DNA of 64,000 nt, from contig NZ_CP132932.1 of NCBI RefSeq assembly GCF_040358985.1, forward strand, positions 1,364,001 through 1,428,000. The letters run 5' to 3'. The position numbers and the translations under genes were made by a program. The stretch's first letter is position 1; the number at the start of each line of letters is the position of its first letter. This stretch comes from Tunturibacter empetritectus (GTDB taxonomy: Bacteria; Acidobacteriota; Terriglobia; Terriglobales; Acidobacteriaceae). Below are positions 17,981 to 28,363 of this stretch, in pieces. Below the pieces are notes generated by a model. It did not search any database, was not told the DNA's origin, and was given only the letters and a program-made list of their open reading frames with translations.

Positions 17981-18682
17981 TTACCTTGCTTTGTGCTCGT
18001 CGAGGCCTGTTTCAAGACGTCGCAAAATCTGCGCACGTTCTGAGTTCAGCACATGGACTTGATCAACTCTATCGAGCCCCGGATATCTCTTAGACGTTTC
18101 ATACGAGAAGGCTTTGACATACCGTCCCCTTTTAGTATCGAACTCATATGCAGTCACCGTATAGTAATGCTCTGAGAAGTGCGTCTCTCCATCCCTCCAG
18201 TAAAAATCAGCCGTCATCAGAATAGGAAAGTTTGATATCGAAGCAATATGCCACACAGCTCGGTCGCTTTGATTTGTCACTCCAACGAATGGCATCAGAT
18301 TGATAATCTTGCCATCAACTTGATACCGCAAAATCGCAAGCCTATCTAAAGTCCCGCTGCCACCACCAGAAAACTGGGACGAAAAGAAAACAAGTGATCC
18401 GCCGCCCGGTAACGAAAGAATCTCTGAGCGAGGATCGAGACCAAATTCGTACTCCACAGAATCGGACGCCCGATGTGAAGGCATTTGGAAACAAACTCCT
18501 GCCGGCTTAAGAAGACAAAGCTTCGCCCCTGAAGTCGGCAAGCCATCCGAATCTGCAGCACCTGGGAACACCGTGAAACTTGGAAAGTCTGTGGGGCGAG
18601 CTTTAATAGAGGACTGCCCATAGGAGGTGGCTAGCACTGTACCGAACAGAACGACCATCCAACTCTGCACAAAACGAAGCAT
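17981..18682 (-). CDS. Exported protein of unknown function downstream of pyrC
   Basis: The 233-residue protein has a signal peptide (FVQSWMVVLFGTVLATSYGQ) and no recognised domain. Its ATG directly follows the pyrC TAG (TAGATG), and the ribosome binding site GAGGA lies in the end of pyrC, so it is probably co-transcribed with the pyrimidine genes by read-through. AT content in the coding sequence looks higher than in neighbouring genes, hinting at a more recent arrival. Confidence 0.6.
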   Translation of the reverse strand: MLRFVQSWMVVLFGTVLATSYGQSSIKARPTDFPSFTVFPGAADSDGLPTSGAKLCLLKPAGVCFQMPSHRASDSVEYEFGLDPRSEILSLPGGGSLVFFSSQFSGGGSGTLDRLAILRYQVDGKIINLMPFVGVTNQSDRAVWHIASISNFPILMTADFYWRDGETHFSEHYYTVTAYEFDTKRGRYVKAFSYETSKRYPGLDRVDQVHVLNSERAQILRRLETGLDEHKAR

Positions 18683-19999
18683 CTATCCTCTATAAACAAT
18701 CACGCCTTCGCAGATCGTAGCCATTACTCTGCCCAACATCGGCGCCCCATCAAAAGGAGTATTCCGCGACTTCGACAGACTCTTCGCAGCCGCAAAACTC
18801 CACTCCGCCGCTGGATCAAATATCACCACATCCGCAAAACTATCCACCTTCAGCGTCCCACGCCCCTCGAGCGAAACAATCCCAGCCGGCTGCGCACTCA
18901 TCAACTCAATCACCCGCGAGATCGGCATCCCATTGCCCTTATGCAATACTCGCAACGCCAATCCCAGCGCCGTCTCCAGCCCCGTAATCCCATTCGGAGC
19001 CCGCTCAAACTCCTGCTCTTTCTCAAACAACGCATGTGGAGCATGATCGGTCGCAATGCAGTCCACCGTGCCATCCATCAACCCGGCAATCATCGCCATG
19101 CGGTCCGCATCATTGCGCAGCGGAGGATTCATCTTCGCATTCGTGTCGTACTCGCCAATTGCCTCATCGGTCAGCGTAAAGTGATGCGGCGCAACCTCGC
19201 ACGTCACATGCAGCCCCGCCCGCCTAGCCTGCCGAATCGCCTCCATCGCCTTCGCCGTAGACACATGCTGCACATGCAGATGCGGCCGCAATCCATCATG
19301 CTGCTCGATATCCCGCAGCAGCCGAATATCCCGCTCCACAATCTTCGACTCCGCCTCCACCGTCATCCCGCGCAGCCCCAGCCGAAACGCCACCGGCCCC
19401 GCATTCATGCTGCACCCACCCGTCAGCCGCGTATCCTCCGCATGCTGCGACACCGGCACGCCAATCCCCGCAGCCGCCACCAGCGCCGCACGCATCACGC
19501 GATCATGCAACACCGGCTTTCCATCATCGGTAAACCCCACCGCCCCGACCCTCTGCAGCTCGTGATAGTCCGTAATCTCCTCGCCCAAGCTTCCAAACGT
19601 AGCCGCTGGCATCGCAAACAGCTTCACGCAGGCCCCACGCGACGCATCCAGCATCCACTCCAGCTTCTCCACCGAATCGTTCACCGGCAAAGTATTCGGC
19701 ATCGCCACTACACTCGTAAATCCACCCGCCGCCGCAGCCGCCGTACCCGTCTTGATCGACTCCTTATAAGTCTGTCCCGGCTCCCGCAGATGTACATGCA
19801 CATCCACCAGCCCCGGCGCGACGATCATCCCCTTCGCATCGATGATCTCCTTACCAATCTCCTTGCCCTTGACAGCGCGCAAGACCCCCGGCATCTCCAC
19901 CGCAGCCACTCGCCCATGCCGCAGCAATAGATCCCGCTCCCCATCCACTCCACTCGCTGGGTCCACCAGCCGCCCGTTCAAAATCAATACGTCACTCAT
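18683..19999 (-). CDS. pyrC: Dihydroorotase
   Basis: The 438-residue protein is a class I dihydroorotase: VAPGLVDVHVHLREPGQTYKE supplies the metal-binding HxH, followed by GGFTSVVAMPNT, SQHAED, HVQHVST and CIATDHAPHALFEKE with the catalytic Asp. It closes carbamoyl-aspartate to dihydroorotate in de novo pyrimidine synthesis. The start overlaps the pyrB stop by 4 nt (ATGA), indicating translational coupling. In several bacteria this class of protein forms a complex with aspartate carbamoyltransferase, which the overlap is consistent with. Confidence 0.96.
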   Translation of the reverse strand: MSDVLILNGRLVDPASGVDGERDLLLRHGRVAAVEMPGVLRAVKGKEIGKEIIDAKGMIVAPGLVDVHVHLREPGQTYKESIKTGTAAAAAGGFTSVVAMPNTLPVNDSVEKLEWMLDASRGACVKLFAMPAATFGSLGEEITDYHELQRVGAVGFTDDGKPVLHDRVMRAALVAAAGIGVPVSQHAEDTRLTGGCSMNAGPVAFRLGLRGMTVEAESKIVERDIRLLRDIEQHDGLRPHLHVQHVSTAKAMEAIRQARRAGLHVTCEVAPHHFTLTDEAIGEYDTNAKMNPPLRNDADRMAMIAGLMDGTVDCIATDHAPHALFEKEQEFERAPNGITGLETALGLALRVLHKGNGMPISRVIELMSAQPAGIVSLEGRGTLKVDSFADVVIFDPAAEWSFAAAKSLSKSRNTPFDGAPMLGRVMATICEGVIVYRG

Positions 20000-21009
20000 A
20001 CCGTTACACTCTCAAATCCGCCTGCACCCAGCGCCCTCACCAGCAGAGCCATCCTCACGCCCAACCCATGCCGCACCTGGTCCTCAATCGCCGAGTTCGG
20101 CCCGTCCGCCACCTCACCCGCGATCTCCAGCCCGCGAATCATAGGCCCCGGATGCATCACCAGAGCCTCCGGCGCCCGCGCCATCAACCGTTCCTCGTCC
20201 AGCTGATACCGCGAGATATACTCCTCCAAATCCAGCTCCAACCCCGCCAGCCGCTCCCGCTGAATCCGCAGCATCATCACCACCGCTTTACCCCCCGAGC
20301 CAGCCTGCTTCAAAGCCTTATCAAAATCCCGCTCAATCTCAATCCCCCCTTTAGAATCCAAGCCCAGCCCCAACGCATCATCCGGCAGCAACCCGGGTGG
20401 CCCACACAGCACCACCCTCGCCCCCAGCCGCGGCAGCAGCATCGCATTCGAACGCGCCACCCGGCTATGCAGAATATCCCCCGTAATCACCACCGTCACA
20501 CCCTCAAGCGTCTTCGCGTTCACCAGCCGCCCACTCATCCCCGGCAATCGCGCCAGCATCGTCCGCAGATCCAGCAGCGCCTGCGACGGATGCTCATGCA
20601 TCCCATCCCCCGCATTCAACACAGGCAGCCCCGTCGTCTTCGCCAGCAGATACGGCGCCCCCGAGTTCGCATGACGCAGCACAATGCACTCCGCCCCCAG
20701 TGCCCGCAGCGTCAGCCCCGTGTCCTTCAGGCTCTCACCCTTCTCAATCGACGACGACTTATCGCTCACCAGCGTCGTCATCGCACCCAACGACTTCGCC
20801 GCCAGCTCAAACGAAGTCCTTGTCCGCGTACTCGACTCATAAAACAGCAGCGCAATCCGCCGCCCCGCCAGAATCTTCGCTCTCTCCGCAGCAGCCATTC
20901 GTTCCAGCCGGTCGGTCGCCGCCAGAATCGCCGCAACCTCCTCCACCGTCAGGCCTGCAACCGTCAGCAGCGACCCCGCCGCAATCGTGCCCGTCTCTAA
21001 TATCGTCAC
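19996..21009 (-). CDS. pyrB: Aspartate carbamoyltransferase catalytic subunit
   Basis: The 337-residue protein carries the carbamoyl-phosphate binding motif FYESSTRTRTSFELAA near residues 53-68, followed by SSSIEKGESLKDT, VLRHANSGAP and NAGDGMHEHPSQALLD. It makes carbamoyl-aspartate in the second step of pyrimidine synthesis. No pyrI regulatory gene is present, consistent with regulation by PyrR from the adjacent gene. It overlaps pyrC by 4 nt, and repeat R6 separates it from pyrR. Confidence 0.97.
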   Translation of the reverse strand: MTILETGTIAAGSLLTVAGLTVEEVAAILAATDRLERMAAAERAKILAGRRIALLFYESSTRTRTSFELAAKSLGAMTTLVSDKSSSIEKGESLKDTGLTLRALGAECIVLRHANSGAPYLLAKTTGLPVLNAGDGMHEHPSQALLDLRTMLARLPGMSGRLVNAKTLEGVTVVITGDILHSRVARSNAMLLPRLGARVVLCGPPGLLPDDALGLGLDSKGGIEIERDFDKALKQAGSGGKAVVMMLRIQRERLAGLELDLEEYISRYQLDEERLMARAPEALVMHPGPMIRGLEIAGEVADGPNSAIEDQVRHGLGVRMALLVRALGAGGFESVTV

Positions 21010-21040
21010 GAATTTATCTTAGAGCCTGTGGCGACTCTCT

Positions 21041-21218
21041 GTCCTGCCGGACGAGCCTCCTGCGCGGAACGCGGGCGTTCGCACGCCTTTTTAAAGCTTC
21101 GCGCGGCCCTCCCGTTGGTCGGCACAATCTTCCCTCGCAACCAACGGGAGTGCCAACCGAAGGGGTATACAAGTCACGAAGTGACCGCCTCCCGCGCAGG
21201 GAGCCCGTCCGGCAGGAC
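21041..21218. repeat. Dispersed palindromic repeat, copy R6 (long form, 178 bp)
   Basis: The element has perfect terminal inverted 12-mers, GTCCTGCCGGAC and GTCCGGCAGGAC, and the internal GTTGGTCGGCAC.. / ..CCAACGGGAG arms. It sits 4 nt after the pyrR stop and 31 nt before the pyrB start, so any read-through pyrR-pyrBC transcript must contain it and could fold into a giant hairpin. Confidence 0.88.
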
Positions 21219-21222
21219 AAGC

Positions 21223-21798
21223 TCAATCCATCAGCTCAACCAGCAGCACCTGCTCCTGCCCATCCACCTCGTTCAATTTCACCTCGATAATCTCCCGCTT
21301 TGACGTAGGAATCAGCCGCCCCACATACGTCGCCTCGATCGGCAGCTCGCGATGCCCGCGATCGATCAGCACCAGCAGCCGCACACTCTTCGGCCGCCCA
21401 TAGTCAAACAGCGCATCCAGCGCCGCCCGAATCGTCCGCCCCGTATACAGCACATCGTCCATCAAAATAACGTCGCGCCCCGTCACATCGAATCCGATCG
21501 CCCCCGGCGTCACCTTCGGTCGCGGCCCATCCGTCGACAGATCGTCGCGATAAAAGCTGATATCCAGCACCCCCACATCCACCGGATGCTTCTCAATCTT
21601 CTCGATCAGTACGCCCAGCCTCTGCGCCAGCGGAACGCCCCGGCGCTTGATCCCCACCAGGCCGACATTCTTACTGCCGTCATGTTTTTCCACGATCTCA
21701 TGCGCCAGCCGCACCAGCGTACGCTCGATCTCCGAGGCCGACATCAGCCTCCCCTTTTCACGAAACTTCGGCTTCCGAACTCCAGTATTTTCACTCAT
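21223..21798 (-). CDS. pyrR: PyrR: pyrimidine operon regulator / uracil phosphoribosyltransferase
   Basis: From ATG 21798 the protein is 191 residues. It has the PRPP-binding loop DVILMDDVLYTGRTIRAAL typical of the PyrR/uracil phosphoribosyltransferase family, plus GIKRRGVPLAQRL. The start is chosen because REKGRLM aligns with the usual PyrR N-terminus; a downstream ATG at 21744 has a better ribosome binding site (GGGGAGG) but would cut that motif. In Bacillus, PyrR binds mRNA leaders in response to UMP to attenuate pyr operons. Here it is upstream of pyrB-pyrC, the expected context. Confidence 0.93.
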   Translation of the reverse strand: MSENTGVRKPKFREKGRLMSASEIERTLVRLAHEIVEKHDGSKNVGLVGIKRRGVPLAQRLGVLIEKIEKHPVDVGVLDISFYRDDLSTDGPRPKVTPGAIGFDVTGRDVILMDDVLYTGRTIRAALDALFDYGRPKSVRLLVLIDRGHRELPIEATYVGRLIPTSKREIIEVKLNEVDGQEQVLLVELMD

Positions 21799-21876
21799 AT
21801 AATTGCGCTTGATGATATCAGCATCCACCCACCCGAACGAACCGCCGCCATCAGCCCAATCCGTCTCCGCCAAAGC

Positions 21877-24800
21877 CTAAGGCTCCATCACCACCTCACA
21901 AACATTCGCATGACAGTTCAGGAACCCCGTCTTAACAAGTTGCGCCTGTGAACCCGCCGGCCAGAACCCCGCAACCGCCAGCGTCTTCACCCGCTCCTCC
22001 CCGCCCTCCATCGCCTTCGACCCCATGGCTTCAGCCCGCACCACCTTCCCCTGGCTTAGCAGCAGACGATACTCCATCGTTCCCGACATCCCCTTCGCCG
22101 CCCCCAGCGGAATCGTACGAAGTTCCTGCAGAGTATGCGCATCATGCGGCCCTGGTTTCACTCCCGCCTTCCGCAGCGCCTCCGACCGCTTCCCCAACTC
22201 AATCTTCTTCTCTCCAGGAGCCTTCTTCACCCCCATAGCGTCATAGTCAGGAATCGTGGCGCCCGCAAGCTCGTAGGCCGTCAGAGCCGCACTCTTATCG
22301 CCCGTCTTCTCCAGCAACTGCGCCAGATGCTCTCCCTCCTCCGCGTTCTGATTGCTCCTCCACGAAGCCTGGATGTAACTCACCGCCTCCGGCAACCTCC
22401 CTTCGCGATAGAGAATCCATCACATCGTGTCCCATGTCGCTGCAATCAATTCTGACTTGGCAGCCAGCATCTGTGGATTCTCATCGAGCGTCCACGTCTT
22501 GCTCTCCTCCTCCATCTTGCCCAGCGCAGTCCGCGTCGCCGTCTCTGCTGCCGGTAGTTCAAGCCCCGCATCCGCAAGCTCATAAGCGCTGTTATTCATC
22601 ATCAAAGGATCTTCCGTACTCTGCATCAAGCCGAGCAACGTAGCGCGGCCCTGCTCCTTCTCTCCCCCCATAATCTGCGCCTTCCCCAGCGCTAGCTGAA
22701 GGCTTGCATCTTTCTTCTTATCCTCCGGAAGCTTGGCAACCGCAGATTCCGCCACCAAAACGGCCTCCGTAGCATTCTTATCCTCAAGAAGCATGCCCAC
22801 CAAAGCTACGACGGGCGTTGGATTATCTCCTTGAGCAGCACTCCAGCTCTTCAAAGTCTCCATCGCATCCTTACGCCGTCCCATATTCCTCTGCAACTGC
22901 CCTAACATCCCATACGCCGCATACTGCTCCGGATGAGACTTCAGCTCCTTTTGATAGTCTTCAATCGCCTTCGACATCTCTCCTTGCGAGAATGCAAGGT
23001 ATCCATAAGTCGTCCAGAGTCCGATCTGTCTTTCATTCAAGTTCTTCGCACTATCCAACTTGGTCTGCGCCGTACTGAAGTCACGTTGCTGCACCGCCTT
23101 CCACGCGTCCTGAATCAGCTTCTGCGCCTCCGCATTGTTAACCGTCGCGGTGGGCGATCCCGTCAAACCGGCGCCCTCCGCCACCTTGCCCCGTCAGCTG
23201 CACATACTGTTCATTCCCCAGATCGACTGCATCCGCCCACTTCTTGTAGCTCTTCCAGTCACTCACCGGAACCTTGTCCTGCAACACCTCGATTCGTCGT
23301 TCCGTATATAGAGTCCCTTTTTCAAATCGGTACGTCTGGTCATACGTCGCATAAGCCGACCTCTGATGCACCGCCTCAGGAAGCTCGACACCCCAACCCT
23401 GCGGCAGCTTCATCTCCGCAGTCGAAGTCTCAGTCCTCGGAACACCGAGTAAGATCGCGCGAACCGGAGGCATCTTATCGTCCGGTCTCGTAAGCAGCAC
23501 CGGCGCGATCTGCGGAAGAATTCGGTAGTTATCCCAGTCGCCTCCCTTCTCTCGCTTGTAGTCGTAACTGATCTTTAGTGGCTCTGCCGTATCGTCAGGT
23601 TTGCTCACCTCGGAGTGGCTCGTCGTTCCCTGATAACCGATATTCTGTGACATCTGCTGCACTACCTGGTCATACTGCGCAGGTGACAGCTGCCGCAACA
23701 CGCTCCGCATCAACAACTCGTCATCGCCGCGAAACGTTATCGACAGCCGGGAGTTCGAAGTCCCATCCTTATCCAGCGAACCCTCCGCATGCATCGCCTG
23801 ATACGAAGCAAAAGGAGGCTTTTCCGGTGTCCGTTCCACCTGCGCAACTCCAGTACTCGGAATCACCAGCGCCTGCTTGTCGCGAATCGAGTACATCAGC
23901 ATCTTGTACGGAGCGACCTCCGCCGTCGCATCCAGCCACACATCCTTCCCATCCACAGGAACCATCGTGATCAGGTGATTGAACGCCGCGGGCGAAGGGA
24001 CCGCCTCGTTGAACCGAATCCCCGCACCAATCAACACCGCATCCGGGTGCAACCCCAAAGCCTCCAGCATCGAGGCCAACAGCGTGTGCTTGTCCTTGCA
24101 GTCCCCATACCGGTTCTGCATCACGTCCTCCGCGCGATGCGGCTGATACCGACCCACACCAAACGCAACTCCGATGTACCGTATCTGCGTCGCCACATAC
24201 CCATACACCGCGCGAACCTTCTCCTCCTCCGTCGTCTTCCCCGCCGTCAACTCCGCAACCTTCGCCTTGATCTCCTCATCCGGCACCGTCCGGTCCTTCT
24301 CCAGACCTCGATACCATCCACCCACATCCTCCCAGCTCTTGAAGTTCGTCCACTCAATCATAGGCAGCTTGCCCTGCGTCGCCTCCAACTCCTGCTCCGG
24401 CGTCCACACTCCCTTGCTCTTGGCCTCCTTCTCCGCGTCGGCCTCTTTGCCCACGGTCGGCTTCAGCTGCGAGTTCTCCCATCGCAGTACCCTGTACCCG
24501 CCCGCAGTCGTCTCCGTCGGCTTCAACGTAGGGCTCCACACATTTACAAACGCATCCTTCGGAACCCGCAGCTCCACCGATTGAGACAGGATCACCGCAT
24601 CTTCGAAGAAGGTCTCCTGACCCCAGAAGTGGCCTGGAGCCTCTGCCTTGGTTCGCACGATCTTTGCCTGCCACTCCAGCGTGTCGCCAACGCTCAGACT
24701 CCGAATCGGAAGCTGCTTTTGCTTCAGATCGCTATAAAACGGAGCCGCCTGCGTCACCGGATCGGGCTGCTCCATCGCACCGCTCACCGGCGTCTCCACC

Positions 24801-25162
24801 ACCGTTCCATCCGGGCGCTTCACCCTGGCATAGACAATCTCAACGCTCTCCGAACTACTCGCAAAGGCAATGCAGAGCACGCCAAACTGCTTCACCGCGC
24901 CTTCGGTCAACACCTGAGCCGACGTCGTCAGCAATCGCCAACCCGTACCGTCTGCCTCCACCTGATACACCCTGTCCATATGTTGAATAATGCCTGGTTC
25001 TCCAGAGTAGTCTGGGGAGCTTACCGCACCCTTCGCACTTGATGCGGGCGCGGACAACGGCAAATTCTTGACAGGAATATGTTCCGGCGGAGTCGGGCTT
25101 TGACCGAACGCGAAGGCAGAGAGAACTAGCAGAGGAGCACAGCGAAACAAAGTGGCTTTCAT
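21877..25162 (-). pseudogene. Broken DUF3857/transglutaminase-TPR protein gene
   Basis: The original protein had about 1,090 residues: signal peptide (LLVLSAFAFGQ), DUF3857 domain, and a transglutaminase-like core with YGDCKDKHTLL (Cys), FNHLITMV (His) and DVWLDAT (Asp). A tetratricopeptide-repeat tail follows. A one-base shift near 23185-23190 (around GGGGCAAGGTGG, minus strand) moves the reading frame after LTG. A TGA at 22420-22422 then interrupts the TPR part where DTLGW-type repeats normally have Gly; the frame resumes as WILYREGRLPEAVSY. Two separate lesions make decay likely, though sequencing error or an assembly fault cannot be excluded. Confidence 0.8.
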
Positions 25163-25289
25163 AATCTCTCTGCTGTGTATAGCAGAACCTAATTCAACGA
25201 ACCACGGAATTCATCACGTCACGAGCGCAGAACTGCCTCGAAAACGAAAGAATTACCACAAAGGTCGTAGAATCCCCCTCCAACGAAAC

Positions 25290-25994
25290 CTACGCAGAAA
25301 TCTTTCGCCGCATCCGCATAAATCCACCCAGCGCCCCGCCCACGGTCGACAACACCAGCAGCACGCCCGACACCATCGCAAACCCGGCAAGCATGATCCC
25401 CGCCCGCGCCTCCGGCGAATACAAAAAACGCACCACATCCGGCGGCTCCGGCGTCGTCGCAGCGGCCTTTTCAACCTGGGCATGCAGCGTCTGCGTCAGC
25501 TCCGCATCGAACCCCGCCATGTTATGCAGACCAAACCTCGCCACCAGCCCCGCACCCGCCATCGCGACCGCAAGACACGAGACCAAGGCCAGCCCCACCA
25601 CCACCCCAATCCGCGCTCCGATCCCGGCATCCATCCACGCCAGCGGCTTCCTCTTCTGATACAGCGCCAGCGTAATCATCGACCCACTGATCGTCCACAG
25701 CCACGTCAGCGGCGACACCAGCTGCACCCGTGCCGACAACACACTCAGCACCGCCGCCACAACCGCCACCAGCAGTGCGCACCGAATCGCAGTCTTCCAC
25801 TCCACCTGCTGCGGCCGCGGGGGCGGCATCGCGCCGGTCGTATCGCCTTCCGCGCCGTTGCTCTGCTCTTCCCCGTTGCTCTGCAGCTCATAGTCCTGCA
25901 GATAGATCTGCGGCGAACCGCAGTGGGGACAGAACGGCGAATCGCCAACACTGGCAGAAAGCTCGCCTCCGCAACGATGACAGTACTCATGCAT
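25290..25994 (-). CDS. Zinc-ribbon integral membrane protein
   Basis: The 234-residue protein begins with a zinc ribbon (CHRCGG at residues 5-10 and CPHCGSP near 22-28). It is followed by an acidic linker and about four transmembrane helices, ending with a short RMRRK tail. Zinc-ribbon plus membrane-helix proteins of this sort are common and mostly uncharacterised. Function is unknown. Confidence 0.75.
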   Translation of the reverse strand: MHEYCHRCGGELSASVGDSPFCPHCGSPQIYLQDYELQSNGEEQSNGAEGDTTGAMPPPRPQQVEWKTAIRCALLVAVVAAVLSVLSARVQLVSPLTWLWTISGSMITLALYQKRKPLAWMDAGIGARIGVVVGLALVSCLAVAMAGAGLVARFGLHNMAGFDAELTQTLHAQVEKAAATTPEPPDVVRFLYSPEARAGIMLAGFAMVSGVLLVLSTVGGALGGFMRMRRKISA

Positions 25995-26058
25995 ATCTTA
26001 TGAAGCTACCCCACCCCAAAGGGCGCGGCAAGCGACCGCCTCCAGACCGCCACTGCGT

Positions 26059-26179
26059 GTCCTGCGGGACGAGAAGATGACGCCGACCAACGGGAGGACG
26101 AGAATGATCATTCCTGCAGAGAAAGGTATACACGTCACGAAGTGACCGCCCCACGCGAAGTGGGCCCGTCCGGCAGGAC
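26059..26179. repeat. Dispersed palindromic repeat, copy R7 (intermediate form, 121 bp)
   Basis: The left end is a variant, GTCCTGCGGGAC; the right end is GTCCGGCAGGAC. It contains the CGCCGACCAACGGGAGGACG and GTCACGAAGTGAC modules but lacks the internal block of the long form. It lies between two leftward genes. Confidence 0.85.
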
Positions 26180-26204
26180 ACGTCTTCAGGAAACACAATC
26201 CGCA

Positions 26205-26831
26205 TCACTGCTTGTTCGAGTCGTCCCCGTCTCCTACTGAGATATGCCCCGGGAGATCCAGCGCCACCATCCCGATCTTCGTTCCGCCACCATCGGGATC
26301 GATCCCGACAATGTGCTGATGCTGCTTCGACCCAGCCTTCAGCTCCAGCTTGCCCGAAAGATCATTGTCCACCTTGATGTGGTTCTTCTGATCATCCGCG
26401 CACGTCAACCCCTCAGCAGTCTGCGTCTGCGAGCTCACCGGCTTGTCGTTCTGGCACTGAATCACATCGCCATACCGTCCCAGTGCCTTTTTGTAAAAGG
26501 CAGTCACCTGGTCCGGACTATCCGGCGTCGTGTAGCTGGCCGCCTTCACCTTGAGCGAAAAGCTGCCGAAGCTGAGATTGATGTCTGCCGCGCCATCGTT
26601 CTTGTCCTTCTTCCTCACCAATACCGCGCCCGGATACACCGGCAGCCCAATCCCATCGACCACAGCAGATTCGTTCGTCTTCACCGACATACCGCCAAAC
26701 GGCGTAGCGATCTTCACGTTATCCGCGTCGCCATGTTTATCGTTCTCAATCCGGCACCCGGTCATCAACATCGTCGACGCTGCAATCGTCGCTGCCAACA
26801 TCGACGCCGCCGCACTCTGATTCACCCTCAT
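26205..26831 (-). CDS. Predicted lipoprotein of unknown function
   Basis: From ATG 26831 (GGAGG 6-7 nt upstream) the protein has 208 residues with a lipoprotein signal (AASTMLMTGC). The mature part has a short conserved stretch (VYPGAVLVRKKD) and a second domain (TTPDSPDQVTAFYKKAL) recalling surface proteins that measure a mature-chain ladder, but no family is recognised. Two cysteines near VIQCQNDK and GLTCADD could pair. An upstream frame of about 80 residues is rejected as untranslated. Confidence 0.65.
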   Translation of the reverse strand: MRVNQSAAASMLAATIAASTMLMTGCRIENDKHGDADNVKIATPFGGMSVKTNESAVVDGIGLPVYPGAVLVRKKDKNDGAADINLSFGSFSLKVKAASYTTPDSPDQVTAFYKKALGRYGDVIQCQNDKPVSSQTQTAEGLTCADDQKNHIKVDNDLSGKLELKAGSKQHQHIVGIDPDGGGTKIGMVALDLPGHISVGDGDDSNKQ

Positions 26832-27117
26832 CTCAGCCTCCATCCGATCAGAGAAACAATACGCTCTCTTGTCCTGTCGGGTTCCATTCCCCCGGGCACG
26901 CAAAAAAACAACGAAACCGTGGCGCTTTTTTCGGAACTCAAATAACCGCTGTCTGCTCACCACGTTCACCACGCATTTCACCACAACCACACCATCAAAA
27001 CACCACAAAAATCTCTGGCTTTTCCCAAAACCCGCCCAAAAACCACCACAAAATTTAATTCCTGCGCACAACTATCGATCCCTCACATCCAAATCCACTT
27101 CGCCACATCCAATAGGA

Positions 27118-28248
27118 GTGCCTCAGCCCATCAACCACCTCTTCGCTCCTCTCAAGCTCCGCAGCCTCACGCTTCCCAACCGAATCGCCGTCTCCCCCAT
27201 GTGCGAATACTCCTCAGTCGACGGTTTTGCCAACGATTGGCACCTCGTCCACCTCGGAAGCCGCGCCATTGGCGGTGTCGGCCTCGTCATCACGGAAGCC
27301 AATGCAGTCAGCCCCGAAGCCCGCATCACCCCCGGCGACCTCGGCATCTGGAAAGACGAACACATCCCCGAACTCACCCGCATCACCACCTTCCTCCACC
27401 AGCACGGCGCCTACGCCGGAACCCAGCTAGCCCACGCCGGCCGCAAAGCCAGCATGTCCCTCCCCTGGGATCCAGTCCGCACCATGCCCTCCTCCGAAGG
27501 CGGTTGGCAGCCCGTAGCCCCCTCCGCCATCCGCTTCGACGAGGCCTATCCGCTCCCGACCGCCCTCGACCGCGCCGGCATGGACAAGATCATCGCCGAC
27601 TTCGTAGCAGCCACCCACCGCGCCCTCACCGCCGGCTTCGACCTCGTCGAAATCCACGCAGCGCACGGCTATCTTTTGCATGAGTTCCTCTCCCCGCTCT
27701 CCAATCAACGCACCGACGAGTACGGCGGAAGCTTTGAAAACCGGGTTCGCTTCCCCCTCGAGATCGTTCGCGCCGTCCGTGCCGCATGGCCCCAGCATCT
27801 CCCTCTCTTCGTCCGCATCTCAGCCACAGACTGGGCACCGGAGTCACTCGGCCCAAGCTGGGATCTTCCCCAATCCGTCGCTTTCTCGAGACTCCTTAAA
27901 CAGGCCGACATCGATCTGGTAGACGTCTCCACCGGCGGCAATCACCCCGCCCAGCAGATTCCCGTAGGCTCCGGCTATCAGGTTCACCACTCCGACACCA
28001 TCCACCGCGAGGCCGAGATCCCCACCGCAGCCGTCGGCATGATCACCGAGCCAGCCCAAGCCGACCAGATCATCCGCACCGGTCAGGCCGACCTCATCCT
28101 CCTGGCGCGCGAGCTCCTCCGCAACCCCTACTGGCCGCTTCACGCGGCGGCGGTCCTTCACCAATCCACCACCTGGCCTGTCCAATATGTCCGCAGCGCC
28201 CGCGGAAAGACTGAGCCACGCCAGCCCGTCTCCACCCCAGTTGCCTGA
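27118..28248 (+). CDS. NADH:flavin oxidoreductase, Old Yellow Enzyme (YqjM class)
   Basis: The 376-residue protein is a TIM-barrel FMN oxidoreductase: [13 protein letters not shown] has the Cys that tunes FMN in the YqjM (thermophilic-like) group. It continues with [52 protein letters not shown] with the substrate-binding HxxH and LANPYW-like [13 protein letters not shown]. It reduces activated C=C bonds with NAD(P)H. No ATG is in frame near the motif start; GTG 27118 gives the expected length. A much longer open frame runs upstream but is Thr/Lys-rich and unlike a domain. Confidence 0.92.
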   Translation: MPQPINHLFAPLKLRSLTLPNRIAVSPMCEYSSVDGFANDWHLVHLGSRAIGGVGLVITEANAVSPEARITPGDLGIWKDEHIPELTRITTFLHQHGAYAGTQLAHAGRKASMSLPWDPVRTMPSSEGGWQPVAPSAIRFDEAYPLPTALDRAGMDKIIADFVAATHRALTAGFDLVEIHAAHGYLLHEFLSPLSNQRTDEYGGSFENRVRFPLEIVRAVRAAWPQHLPLFVRISATDWAPESLGPSWDLPQSVAFSRLLKQADIDLVDVSTGGNHPAQQIPVGSGYQVHHSDTIHREAEIPTAAVGMITEPAQADQIIRTGQADLILLARELLRNPYWPLHAAAVLHQSTTWPVQYVRSARGKTEPRQPVSTPVA

Positions 28249-28293
28249 AATTCAACAGCCCTCACCAGGGAAAAATTACAAACCATGCCGACC

Positions 28294-28333
28294 GAGTGGC
28301 CTATACTGGCAGCAGCCGAACGATAGGCCACTC
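28294..28333 (+). promoter_or_regulatory. Perfect 11-bp dyad before merR-type gene
   Basis: GAGTGGCCTAT and ATAGGCCACTC pair perfectly around an 18-nt loop, 30 nt before the start of the MerR-type regulator. TATACT, a possible -10 element, overlaps the left arm. There is no U-tract, so it is more likely a regulator site or leader structure than a terminator. An autoregulatory MerR-family operator is one option. Confidence 0.5.
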
Positions 28334-28363
28334 CGCCGGGCAGGCGGTTCCGGAGCTCCTGGC

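Noticed and set aside
18941..21000. Long open frames opposite pyrC and pyrB
   Set aside because: They are antisense shadows rich in Arg, Pro and His from GC-rich codons, without ribosome binding sites or domains; the pyr genes are unambiguous.
23138..23210. Programmed frameshift in the DUF3857/TPR gene
   Set aside because: No slippery heptamer with a stimulator was visible, and a second lesion (TGA at 22420) makes decay simpler.
26832..27117. N-terminal extensions of the lipoprotein (leftward) and the Old Yellow Enzyme (rightward)
   Set aside because: Both frames happen to be open in this stretch, but signal peptide, ribosome binding site and family length place the starts at 26831 and 27118.
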